A stretch of DNA of 64,000 bases from contig NZ_CP194041.2 of the NCBI RefSeq assembly GCF_050870875.2, forward strand, positions 1,550,001 to 1,614,000. Reading direction: 5' to 3'. Position numbers and translations under genes: made by a program. Below the pieces are notes generated by a model. It was not told where the DNA came from, ran no database searches, and worked only from the letters and a program-made list of their open reading frames with translations. This document shows, piece by piece, positions 1 to 7,952 of the stretch (position 1 is the stretch's first letter; every line of letters begins with the position of its first letter). Source of the DNA: Agarivorans sp050870875. Lineage in GTDB: Bacteria > Pseudomonadota > Gammaproteobacteria > Enterobacterales > Celerinatantimonadaceae.

Positions 1-87
1 AACGCTACATGAATAAGCGAAAGTTGATGACGAAAGATAAACAGCCTCTAGAGGTGCTATTAATAAATTTTGCAATGGAGCTGATAA

Positions 88-513
88 ATGGCCTTAGAAC
101 GGACTTTTTCTATACTTAAACCCGATGTGGTGGCGAAGAATGCGATTGGTGCAGTTTATGCGCGGATGGAAGCTGCAGGCTTGCGTTTAGTTGCTGCAAA
201 AATGTTGCATTTGACTGAACAGCAAGCGGCTGGTTTTTATGCCGAACATGAGGGACGGCCTTTTTATCAACCACTCATTGATTTTATGACATCCGGACCC
301 ATCATGGTACAAGTACTAGAAGGAGAGAATGCAGTGCAGGGCTACCGTGAGTTATTGGGTGCGACCAATCCCGCTGAGGCTGCCGCGGGCACTTTACGTC
401 ACGATTTTGGGACTGGCATGCCACCAAACGGAACTCATGGTTCCGACTCACCTGAATCGGCGGCAAGAGAAATCGCTTATTTCTTTGATGATAACGAAAT
501 TTGTCCAAGATAA
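88..513 (+). CDS. ndk: Nucleoside diphosphate kinase
   Basis: Transfers the gamma-phosphate of ATP to nucleoside diphosphates through a phosphohistidine intermediate, balancing cytosolic NTP and dNTP pools. The 141-residue product has the family's full length. It opens with the typical ERTFSILKPD segment and carries the active-site histidine at residue 117 in NGTHGSDS. The ATG at 88 follows a GGAG ribosome-binding site. It is first in the ndk-rlmN-pilF-rodZ-ispG-hisS order known from many gammaproteobacteria, but is separated from rlmN by its own terminator, so it is probably transcribed separately. The 87 bases upstream show only a short palindrome (45-54) and no clear promoter. Confidence 0.98.
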   Translation: MALERTFSILKPDVVAKNAIGAVYARMEAAGLRLVAAKMLHLTEQQAAGFYAEHEGRPFYQPLIDFMTSGPIMVQVLEGENAVQGYRELLGATNPAEAAAGTLRHDFGTGMPPNGTHGSDSPESAAREIAYFFDDNEICPR

Positions 514-517
514 AACG

Positions 518-540
518 AAAGAGGCTAAGGCCTCTTTTTT
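518..540 (+). terminator. Intrinsic terminator of ndk
   Basis: Five bases after the ndk stop. The stem GAGGC (521-525) / GCCTC (530-534) is extended by AAA/TTT, has a TAAG loop, and is followed by six T residues. Confidence 0.9.
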
Positions 541-667
541 AATGGAATGTTACAGGGCGTTTTATCAATATGCCCCAAGCTTAAGGATTAGCGATATTCG
601 CTGGTAATGTGCTGTCATTATTTGTACAATTCGGCGCTTTTTTAATGGTCTGTCGTGGAGTTAGGCG

Positions 668-1786
668 ATGAGTGAGACAAAAACAAATTTACTTGATTTT
701 AACCGAGAAGGGCTGCGTCGTTTTTTCGCTGAATTAGGGGAAAAACCATTTCGTGCCGATCAAGTAATGAAGTGGATCTATCACTTTGGTGTAGATAACT
801 TCGACCAAATGAACAATATCAATAAAACTTTGCGTGAAAAACTAAACAAAGTTGCTGAGATAAAAGCGCCGGAAATTAGTACCGAACAGCGTAGCGCTGA
901 TGGCACTATTAAATGGGCGATGTTGGTGGCAGGGCAAGAAATTGAAACGGTCTATATTCCTGAGGGTGATAGAGCGACGCTGTGTGTATCTTCGCAAGTA
1001 GGTTGTGCTTTAGAATGTACTTTTTGCTCCACTGGACAGCAAGGTTTCAATCGTAATTTAAAAGTCTCTGATATTATTGGTCAAGTGTGGCGAGCAGCGC
1101 AAGTGATCGGACACAAAGGTGTTGAAGGGAAACGGCCAATTACTAATGTAGTGATGATGGGCATGGGCGAACCATTGTTAAATTTATCCAATCTAGTTCC
1201 CGCGCTGGAATTAATGCTAGATGATAACGGCTATGGCCTAAGTAAACGTCGGGTTACAGTGAGTACTTCTGGCGTGGTACCTGCCTTAGATAAGCTAGGT
1301 GATCAGCTTGATGTTGCGTTAGCCATTTCCTTGCATGCCCCTAACGATAAGCTCCGCAGTGAAATTATGCCGATCAATGATAAGTATAATATTGAAGCAT
1401 TTCTGGCGAGTGTTAAGCGCTATATCGGTAAGTCAAATGCCAACCGTGGCAAGGTTACAGTGGAGTATGTTTTATTGAATCAAGTGAATGACTCAATGGA
1501 ACAAGCGCATGAATTAGCGGCCTTATTGCGCGACACACCCTGTAAAATTAATTTAATTCCTTTTAACCCTTATCCGGGCTCACCGTTTACTAAACCGAGC
1601 AATAGTCGTGTCGATCGGTTTAGCAAAGTCTTGATGGAATATGGCTCTACCGTGGTCGTGCGAAAGACTCGCGGCGATGATATCGATGCTGCCTGTGGGC
1701 AATTGGCGGGTGATGTTGTCGACAGAACCAAAAGAAGCATGAGAAAACGGATGCAACAGCAAGAAATTTCAGTCACAATTCAATAA
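668..1786 (+). CDS. rlmN: Dual-specificity 23S rRNA/tRNA adenine-C2 methyltransferase RlmN
   Basis: Radical SAM enzyme that methylates C2 of A2503 in 23S rRNA and A37 in certain tRNAs, tuning the peptide exit tunnel and decoding accuracy. The 372-residue length is standard. The 4Fe-4S cluster motif CxxxCxxC is at residues 113-120 (CALECTFC). A conserved cysteine near residue 343 (DAACGQL) fits the family's methyl-carrying position. The GMGEPLLN segment typical of the RlmN/Cfr family is present. The gene starts 154 bp after ndk; pilF follows 22 bp downstream, so rlmN-pilF-rodZ-ispG may be co-transcribed. Confidence 0.98.
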   Translation: MSETKTNLLDFNREGLRRFFAELGEKPFRADQVMKWIYHFGVDNFDQMNNINKTLREKLNKVAEIKAPEISTEQRSADGTIKWAMLVAGQEIETVYIPEGDRATLCVSSQVGCALECTFCSTGQQGFNRNLKVSDIIGQVWRAAQVIGHKGVEGKRPITNVVMMGMGEPLLNLSNLVPALELMLDDNGYGLSKRRVTVSTSGVVPALDKLGDQLDVALAISLHAPNDKLRSEIMPINDKYNIEAFLASVKRYIGKSNANRGKVTVEYVLLNQVNDSMEQAHELAALLRDTPCKINLIPFNPYPGSPFTKPSNSRVDRFSKVLMEYGSTVVVRKTRGDDIDAACGQLAGDVVDRTKRSMRKRMQQQEISVTIQ

Positions 1787-1808
1787 CTAAGCTTATCGAA
1801 GGATGAAT

Positions 1809-2582
1809 ATGAAACGCTGGCTGTTTTTGCTAATACTAATGTTTTCGGTGACTGCTTGTGTTACTGAAACACGGGTAAATGGCCAAGAAGTTAACAATGA
1901 CAATCGACAGCTAGATAAAGAAGCCGCGGCTAAAACTCGTATTAGTTTAGCGTTACGTTACTTGCAGGCGGGTGATGCCGAACAGGCTAAGAGAAATTTA
2001 GAGTTAGCTCAACAGCTCGCGCCTAATTCGGTTGATGTATATGTGGCTCAAGCCCACTTCTATCAGCAGGTTCGCCAACCGGAGCGGGCCATCAGTGCCT
2101 ATAAAAAAGCGCGCTCAATTGCCCCAAATAATGGAGACGTATTAAATAATTACGGTGTGATGCTATGTAAGCAGCAAGACTACGTGGAAGCGGATAAACT
2201 GTTTAAAAAAGCACTCGCAAATCCTGAGTATGTGCAAGTGGCTGGCACCAATGAAAATGCCGGTTTGTGCGCATTAAGTGCGGGGCATATCGATGATGCC
2301 TTAGCGTATTTCTCGAATGCCTTAGCCTATAATATTCGTCGCCCAGCGTCCTTATTAGGGACGGTTGAGATTTACTTACAAAAAAATAAACCAGAGCAGG
2401 CGCGAATATATTTGCAACGGTATGATAGTATGGCTGAAACCACTGCCGAAAGTGCATTTGCTTGGGTTCGTCTCGAAAATGCCGCAGATAACTTTGCCGA
2501 AGAAGCGCGTTGGGGCCTTACCTTGCAACAACAATTTCCGAAATCAGAACAGACAAAACGATATATAGCTAATGACTACTAA
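1809..2582 (+). CDS. pilF: Type IV pilus biogenesis lipoprotein PilF (TPR)
   Basis: Outer-membrane lipoprotein that, in the known family, guides assembly of the PilQ secretin for type IV pili. A lipobox (VTAC) is at the end of a short hydrophobic leader, followed by tandem TPR helices over most of the chain (for example AQQLAPNSVDVYVAQAHFY and KARSIAPNNGDVLNNYG). I chose the ATG at 1809 (257 residues): GAAGG at 1798-1802 has proper spacing to it, whereas an in-frame ATG at 1803 directly abuts that sequence. The 3' end overlaps rodZ by 11 bp, implying translational coupling. Its position between rlmN and rodZ is the usual one outside the enterics. Confidence 0.93.
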   Translation: MKRWLFLLILMFSVTACVTETRVNGQEVNNDNRQLDKEAAAKTRISLALRYLQAGDAEQAKRNLELAQQLAPNSVDVYVAQAHFYQQVRQPERAISAYKKARSIAPNNGDVLNNYGVMLCKQQDYVEADKLFKKALANPEYVQVAGTNENAGLCALSAGHIDDALAYFSNALAYNIRRPASLLGTVEIYLQKNKPEQARIYLQRYDSMAETTAESAFAWVRLENAADNFAEEARWGLTLQQQFPKSEQTKRYIANDY

Positions 2583-3558
2583 AGCAGAATTAGAGCCTAC
2601 CGAGCTTAGCGAGGATATTGAAGTGCTTAGCCCAGGCCAAATGTTACAGGAAGCGCGGGTTGTGGCCGAATTAAGCCAACAACAGGTGGCGGATCGTTTA
2701 AAATTACGGATTCAAGTGGTGATTGATATTGAAGCGGATAGCTTTGACAGCGGTCTATCCACAACGTTTATCAAAGGCTATTTACGCGGCTATGCCCGGC
2801 TGGTTAATTTATCTGAAGATCTTGTCTTATCTAGCTATCAGCATTTAAACGCTGCGCAAGAACAACGCACCGAAATGCAAAGTTTTTCTAAGCGAATTAA
2901 GCAGGAAACCCATGATAGCCGATTAATGAAGTTCACCTACTTAGTGGCGTTAGGGATTGTTGCACTGTTGGTCATTTGGTGGCTACAAGAAAAGCAACTC
3001 GATCCGGTGTTTGGCTCATTGAGTTCTGAAAGTGCCAGCGTCGTTGAGCCAGCTGAATCAAATCATGTCGCTATCGAGCCAAGTAGCGTTGATGCTGAGC
3101 GAACATCAGAGATCCCAGCACCATCGGAATCGCAAGCCGAAGAGAGCGGTGAGCCGTCAGGGGCTGATGCGTCAGTGACGGTTGTTAAGCAAGACACGTT
3201 AGTCTCGGAACCAAGCCCTAAACTTAGCGAGACCAATCAGCTCGCGGAAAAAGAGGATGTGGTGGTAGCGGCTAAGCCTAGCTCAGAGGCGCAAGTGCCG
3301 GCAGTGCCAGTCCCCCCGCTGAAGACTTTAGTCATGAATTTTGAAAATGAATGCTGGGTGGAAGTTCGGGACGCAAACGGTAAACGTTTAGTTGCTGCGA
3401 TTAAGAAACCGGGTGATAGCTTGAAACTTAGCGGTGTTGCACCTTACAGTATTGTTTTGGGGACGGCTGCTGGTGTGAACATTCACTATGGACAAGACAA
3501 AATAGACCTTTCTTCATTTAAGCGCGGTAAAGTCGTGCGTATGAATATCCCTCAATAA
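2572..3558 (+). CDS. rodZ: Cytoskeleton protein RodZ
   Basis: Bitopic inner-membrane protein that links MreB filaments to the elongasome and sets rod shape. Visible parts: an N-terminal Cro/CI-type helix-turn-helix at about residues 23-90 (LQEARVVAELSQQQVADRL), one transmembrane helix at about 121-139, a Ser/Glu/Pro/Ala-rich periplasmic linker (about 145-250), and a C-terminal beta domain of the DUF4115 type (about 250-328, with FENECWVEVRD). In this family the HTH binds MreB rather than acting as a classical repressor. It overlaps pilF by 11 bp and lies 22 bp before ispG. Confidence 0.96.
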   Translation: MTTKAELEPTELSEDIEVLSPGQMLQEARVVAELSQQQVADRLKLRIQVVIDIEADSFDSGLSTTFIKGYLRGYARLVNLSEDLVLSSYQHLNAAQEQRTEMQSFSKRIKQETHDSRLMKFTYLVALGIVALLVIWWLQEKQLDPVFGSLSSESASVVEPAESNHVAIEPSSVDAERTSEIPAPSESQAEESGEPSGADASVTVVKQDTLVSEPSPKLSETNQLAEKEDVVVAAKPSSEAQVPAVPVPPLKTLVMNFENECWVEVRDANGKRLVAAIKKPGDSLKLSGVAPYSIVLGTAAGVNIHYGQDKIDLSSFKRGKVVRMNIPQ

Positions 3559-3580
3559 TTAATAAAGACCTTCGAGTATT

Positions 3581-4678
3581 ATGAACCAGCCAAGTCCAAT
3601 AAAACGTCGTAAATCAACGCAGATTATGGTGGGCAATGTTCCGGTCGGTGGCGATGCCCCGATTTCGGTTCAGTCGATGACTAATACCCGCACCACTGAT
3701 GTTGATGCAACGGTTGCTCAAATTAATCGTATTGCAGCGGTAGGTGCCGATATCGTGCGTGTTTCGGTACCAACTATGGAGGCTGCAGAAGCGTTTAAGT
3801 TGATTAAACAGCGAGTATCGGTCCCACTGGTTGCCGATATTCATTTTGATTATAGAATTGCCCTTAAAGTCGCTGAGTATGGGGTTGATTGTTTACGAAT
3901 TAACCCCGGTAACATTGGTAACGAGCAGCGTATACGGGCGGTTGTCGATGTAGCTAAAGATCGTAAAATTCCGATCCGGATCGGTGTGAACGGCGGCTCC
4001 TTAGAAAAAGATATTCAAGAGAAATATGGTGAGCCAACACCAGAAGCATTGGTTGAATCGGCGATGCGCCATGTGGATATTCTCGACCGATTAAATTTCG
4101 ATCAATTTAAGGTGAGTGTCAAAGCCTCCGATGTGTTTCTTGCGGTTGGCGCTTATCAAGGCTTAGCGTCTCGCATTGATCAGCCTTTGCATTTAGGGAT
4201 CACCGAAGCTGGTGGTATGCGCAGTGGCTCTGTGAAGTCGGCCGTGGGCTTAGGTATGTTGTTGGCGCAAGGGATTGGCGATACGCTACGGGTCTCGTTG
4301 GCTGCCGATCCAGTTGAAGAGATTAAAGTTGGTTTTGATATTCTTAAATCGCTGCGGATCCGCTCTCGTGGTATTAACTTTATTGCCTGTCCTAGTTGTT
4401 CTCGTCAAGAATTTGATGTGATTGCTACGGTCAATGCATTAGAGCAACGCTTAGAAGATGTGGTTACGCCGATGGATGTATCAATTATTGGCTGTGTGGT
4501 GAATGGGCCCGGCGAAGCCCTTATTTCTGATCTTGGTATTACAGGTGGTCATAAAAAAAGTGGCTTCTATCAAGATGGGACTCGCCAAAAAGAGCGTTTT
4601 GACAATGATAATTTGGTGGATGCGCTCGAAGCAAAAATTCGGGCTCGGATCCCCGTCAAAGATATCAGCGGTCGCTAA
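3581..4678 (+). CDS. ispG: 4-hydroxy-3-methylbut-2-enyl diphosphate synthase IspG
   Basis: Penultimate enzyme of the MEP isoprenoid pathway: reductive ring opening of MEcPP to HMBPP with a 4Fe-4S cluster and flavodoxin as electron donor. The 365-residue chain has an N-terminal TIM barrel and the C-terminal iron-sulfur domain. The three cluster cysteines are at 270, 273 (CPSC) and 305 (IIGCVVNGPGE), with the fourth ligand Glu312, matching the well-studied enteric enzyme position for position. dxr and uppS, also isoprenoid genes, lie far downstream in the window. A hairpin follows the stop codon. Confidence 0.98.
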   Translation: MNQPSPIKRRKSTQIMVGNVPVGGDAPISVQSMTNTRTTDVDATVAQINRIAAVGADIVRVSVPTMEAAEAFKLIKQRVSVPLVADIHFDYRIALKVAEYGVDCLRINPGNIGNEQRIRAVVDVAKDRKIPIRIGVNGGSLEKDIQEKYGEPTPEALVESAMRHVDILDRLNFDQFKVSVKASDVFLAVGAYQGLASRIDQPLHLGITEAGGMRSGSVKSAVGLGMLLAQGIGDTLRVSLAADPVEEIKVGFDILKSLRIRSRGINFIACPSCSRQEFDVIATVNALEQRLEDVVTPMDVSIIGCVVNGPGEALISDLGITGGHKKSGFYQDGTRQKERFDNDNLVDALEAKIRARIPVKDISGR

Positions 4679-4690
4679 ACGGCAAACAAA

Positions 4691-4719
4691 TTTACCTATT
4701 GAGCGAAAGCCCCTATAAT
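4691..4719 (+). promoter_or_regulatory. Probable sigma-70 promoter of hisS
   Basis: TTTACC (4691-4696), a 17-bp spacer and a perfect TATAAT (4714-4719). Initiation would fall near 4726, about 37 bp before the hisS start. The -10 hexamer lies inside the loop of the ispG terminator hairpin. The same TTTACC-N17-TATAAT arrangement occurs before guaB. Confidence 0.65.
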
Positions 4720-4730
4720 CGAGGGCTTTT
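4706..4730 (+). terminator. Intrinsic terminator of ispG overlapping the hisS promoter
   Basis: AAAGCCC (4706-4712) pairs with GGGCTTT (4723-4729) around a 10-base loop that contains the hisS -10 element. The T tract is short, so termination may be partial. Confidence 0.65.
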
Positions 4731-4762
4731 AGTAGTGATTACCTGTTTTATTCGAGATTAAT

Positions 4763-6040
4763 GTGGCTAAACAAATACAAGCAATACGAGGCATGAATGA
4801 CTGCTTGCCTAGCGACACACCCGCCTGGCAAAAAGTAGAGTCGGTGATTCGTGAGGTGGTGGCTGCTTATGGTTATAACGAAATTAGAATGCCAGTTGTT
4901 GAAAGTACTGAACTGTTCAAACGTTCCATCGGTGAAGTGACCGATATCGTTGAAAAGGAAATGTATACTTTTGACGATCGCAATGGTGATAGTTTAACAC
5001 TGCGCCCAGAAGGCACAGCCTGTTGCGTCAGAGCCGGCAATCAAGCGGGTTTATTATATAACCAAGAACAGCGGCTGTGGTATATGGGGCCAATGTTCCG
5101 CCATGAACGCCCACAAAAAGGTCGTTATCGTCAGTTCCATCAAGCGGGTGTTGAAGCCTTTGGCATGGCTTCGGCGGATATCGATGCTGAAGTTATTTTA
5201 CTTTCGGCTCGTTTTTGGAAGGCTTTTGGTCTAGAAAAGCATGTTAGTTTGCAGCTGAATAGTTTGGGCTCAAATGAAGCTCGTGCTAATTATCGCGATG
5301 CTTTAATTGCTTATTTGGAAGCGCATAAAGAAGTGCTTGATGAAGACGCAAAACGGCGTATGTACGATAACCCGCTCAGGGTATTGGACAGTAAAAATCC
5401 ACAGGTACAAGCGGCCTTAGTCAATGCCCCAAGTTTGGCTGAGTATTTGGATCCTGAAAGCCAAGCTCATTTTCAACAGCTTTGTGCCTTGCTCGATAAT
5501 GCAGGTATTGCTTATCAATTGAATCCACGTTTGGTCCGTGGCTTAGATTATTATAATCGCACCGTATTTGAATGGGTCACTGATAGCCTTGGTTCACAAG
5601 GAACTGTTTGTGCAGGGGGCCGTTACGACGGTCTGGTTGAACAATTAGGTGGTAAACCGACGCCCGCGGTGGGTTTTGCTATGGGCATAGAACGATTGGT
5701 ATTGATGCTCGAAACCTTAGATCTATTAGGTGATTTACCATCGAGTGCTGATGTTTATGTGATCAATGCTGGAGAAGCAACGCTTGGTGCGGCATTTTCA
5801 TTAGCTGAACAATTAAGAGATGCGTTACCCTCAGTGCGAGTCATGAGTCACTGCGGTGGTGGTAACTTTAAGAAACAGTTTAAGCGTGCAGATAAATCCG
5901 GGGCGAGAGTGGCGCTGATCATCGGTGATGATGAGTTGGCTAATCATCAGGTTACCGTGAAATATTTACGTCAAGATATTCAACAGCAGTGCATCGCTCA
6001 AGACGAGCTGGTAGCCTTGCTTAACACAGTATTAGCATAG
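4763..6040 (+). CDS. hisS: Histidine--tRNA ligase
   Basis: Class II aminoacyl-tRNA synthetase charging tRNA-His. At 425 residues it is full length. Motif 2 is visible as FRHERPQKGRYRQF. The histidine-specific segment LVRGLDYYNRTVFEW and the GFAMGIERL motif 3 are intact, followed by an anticodon-binding domain (about 330-425). The start is GTG at 4763, giving MAKQIQAIRGMND as in homologues; the overlapping ATG at 4761 is out of frame. It probably has its own promoter (4691-4719) and is followed after 13 bp by yfgM and bamB. Confidence 0.98.
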   Translation: MAKQIQAIRGMNDCLPSDTPAWQKVESVIREVVAAYGYNEIRMPVVESTELFKRSIGEVTDIVEKEMYTFDDRNGDSLTLRPEGTACCVRAGNQAGLLYNQEQRLWYMGPMFRHERPQKGRYRQFHQAGVEAFGMASADIDAEVILLSARFWKAFGLEKHVSLQLNSLGSNEARANYRDALIAYLEAHKEVLDEDAKRRMYDNPLRVLDSKNPQVQAALVNAPSLAEYLDPESQAHFQQLCALLDNAGIAYQLNPRLVRGLDYYNRTVFEWVTDSLGSQGTVCAGGRYDGLVEQLGGKPTPAVGFAMGIERLVLMLETLDLLGDLPSSADVYVINAGEATLGAAFSLAEQLRDALPSVRVMSHCGGGNFKKQFKRADKSGARVALIIGDDELANHQVTVKYLRQDIQQQCIAQDELVALLNTVLA

Positions 6041-6053
6041 TTAAGGAGATACC

Positions 6054-6686
6054 GTGGAAATATACTCCACTGAGGAACAGCAAGTTCAAGCCATCAAAGA
6101 CTGGTGGAAGAAAAATGGTACATCAGTCATTGGTGGCTCCGTTCTAGGCTTAGCTGCCGTATTTGGTTGGCGCTACTACGGTGATTATCAAGTCGCGCAA
6201 CAAGACGCAGCCTCTGATGCTTATCAACAAGTTGTTACTCAAGTGGCGAGTAATTCCGATGAGCTTAGCTCATTAGTGAGTTACGTAGCCGATGAAAAAG
6301 GAAATAACTACGCGGTGTTTGCGTCGTTATTATTAGCCAAAGAGTTGGTCGCAAAAGAAGATTTTGCGCAGGCCGAAGAGCAGCTTAAATTGGCTTTAGC
6401 GGGAGCTCCAGAAGAGTTAAAAGGGATGATTTATGCTCGGTTGGCGCGGGTGCAAGCTCAGCAACAGTCTTTCGATGATGCCCTTGCAAGTCTCGCCTTA
6501 ATTAATGAGCCAGCCTTAAGCGCAACGGTTGAGTTAATTAAAGGGGATATCTATTTACAGAAAGGTGAACCTGAATTGGCGCGTCAAGCTTATCAAGCTG
6601 CAGTTGCGGCTGGTGCCAGTGAACAAGATCCTAGTGTCAACTTGAAATTGAATGATTTAACACAAGCCGAGGCTGCGAATGGCTAA
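6054..6686 (+). CDS. yfgM: YfgM family SecYEG-associated TPR protein
   Basis: Single-pass inner-membrane protein. In the known family it binds the SecYEG translocon and hands secreted proteins to periplasmic chaperones. The 210-residue chain has a short cytosolic N-terminus, one transmembrane segment at about residues 22-41 (TSVIGGSVLGLAAVFGWRYY) and a periplasmic TPR-like helical domain rich in Ala, Leu and Gln. The start is GTG at 6054 behind AAGGAGA. It overlaps bamB by 8 bp, and the hisS-yfgM-bamB-der order is strongly conserved, supporting the assignment despite low sequence conservation. Confidence 0.93.
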   Translation: MEIYSTEEQQVQAIKDWWKKNGTSVIGGSVLGLAAVFGWRYYGDYQVAQQDAASDAYQQVVTQVASNSDELSSLVSYVADEKGNNYAVFASLLLAKELVAKEDFAQAEEQLKLALAGAPEELKGMIYARLARVQAQQQSFDDALASLALINEPALSATVELIKGDIYLQKGEPELARQAYQAAVAAGASEQDPSVNLKLNDLTQAEAANG

Positions 6687-7869
6687 AGCATGGCGCGGTG
6701 CTAGCTTGGCCTTGTTGTTACTTGGGTTGTCTGCATGTTCTTTGTTTAATTCTGAAGAAGATGTGGTGCAAATGTCACCAGTGCCTGAGTTTAGTAATCA
6801 GTTTAAGGTAACAAAGCAATGGGAAGTTCGAGTCGGTAGTGGTGTTGCAGAGTATTATTCTGCTTTATCGCCAGTGGTCGCCTACGACTCTGTTTTTGCA
6901 GCTGCACGCTACGGTGAAGTGCATGCCTTTGATCTTAATGGCAAGTCCCTATGGAAAATCGACTTATCTAAGCTGGAAAGTAATAATCAATTTTCTGGTA
7001 ATACTCCTAACGCCCGTATTTCGGGAGGCTTAACGGCCGCTTATCAGCGGATTTATCTGGGGACCGAGAACGCCGACGTGGTGGCTTTAGATGCCCAGAC
7101 TGGTGAGATAGTTTGGCAAGTTAAAGTTGCTGGTGAAGTATTAGCGAAGCCAGCCGTTGAGGATAGTATTGTGGTGGTGATGACCAGTAATGGTCATTTG
7201 ATTGCATTGGATGCACACAGCGGTGAGCAAAAATGGGACACCAAGATAGATCAACCCGCTTTGTCATTGCGTAGTAAAGCCCCACCGCTGATCTCCAGTG
7301 GTGCGATTATCCTTGGCCGGAGTGATGGTAAAGTTGGTTTATATTTACTGGAAAACGGGCAGTTGATCTTTGACACGAAGTTGGCTCAACCAAAAGGTTC
7401 CACTGAAATCGACCGCATTGTTGATGTTGGTAGTAAGCCGATATTGATTGATTCGCAGCTCTATGCTGTGGCCTATAACGGTAATTTAGTTTCGGTGAAC
7501 TTACGTAGTGGCGAAGAGCACTGGAAACGCAGTTACTCCGCTTATCAAAATATTGCCTCCGCTGGTTTAAGCTTGTTTGTTACGGATGCTAGCGATACGG
7601 TCTATAGTTTAGAACGTAATAATGGTGTTGAAAACTGGGCACAATCGGGTTTAGCGTACCGTATTGTTACCGCACCAGCGATAGACGGTGATCAAGTCTT
7701 AGTGGGTGATAGTGAAGGTTATTTATACTGGTTAAATCGTGAGACTGGTGAATTTATGAGTAAGCAGTTGTTAGATAGTAGCGGCTTATACGTCGCACCT
7801 GTGGTAACCTCCGATAAAATTATTGTTCAAACACGAAATGGTAAGCTAATTGCGCTAAATCGCAGTTAA
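6679..7869 (+). CDS. bamB: Outer membrane protein assembly factor BamB
   Basis: Periplasm-facing lipoprotein of the BAM complex; it binds the POTRA domains of BamA and aids beta-barrel insertion. The lipobox LSAC gives a lipidated Cys20. The remainder is an eight-bladed beta-propeller of PQQ-type repeats, with recurrent W and G-rich blades such as VVALDAQTGEIVWQVK and LIALDAHSGEQKWDTK. Its 396 residues match the family. The start overlaps the end of yfgM by 8 bp. BamA is encoded about 45 kb downstream, so the complex is split between two loci as is usual. Confidence 0.97.
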   Translation: MAKAWRGASLALLLLGLSACSLFNSEEDVVQMSPVPEFSNQFKVTKQWEVRVGSGVAEYYSALSPVVAYDSVFAAARYGEVHAFDLNGKSLWKIDLSKLESNNQFSGNTPNARISGGLTAAYQRIYLGTENADVVALDAQTGEIVWQVKVAGEVLAKPAVEDSIVVVMTSNGHLIALDAHSGEQKWDTKIDQPALSLRSKAPPLISSGAIILGRSDGKVGLYLLENGQLIFDTKLAQPKGSTEIDRIVDVGSKPILIDSQLYAVAYNGNLVSVNLRSGEEHWKRSYSAYQNIASAGLSLFVTDASDTVYSLERNNGVENWAQSGLAYRIVTAPAIDGDQVLVGDSEGYLYWLNRETGEFMSKQLLDSSGLYVAPVVTSDKIIVQTRNGKLIALNRS

Positions 7870-7888
7870 ATTGTTATAATTGTGTATA

Positions 7889-7920
7889 AAAGGCTCATGG
7901 TGAAATCATCATGAGCCTTT
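7889..7920 (+). terminator. 11-bp-stem hairpin between bamB and der
   Basis: AAAGGCTCATG (7889-7899) pairs perfectly with CATGAGCCTTT (7910-7920) around a 10-base loop. No run of T follows, so this may be a weak or processing hairpin rather than a full terminator. It lies immediately upstream of der. Confidence 0.6.
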
Positions 7921-7952
7921 GTCATCTCATCTATTCTAAAAAAGAGGCCCTT

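Noticed and set aside
45..54. CCTCTAGAGG palindrome upstream of ndk
   Set aside because: Only ten bases, no T run and no match to a known site; expected by chance.
7911..7952. 14-residue N-terminal extension of Der
   Set aside because: Not present in homologues and partly encoded by the intergenic hairpin.
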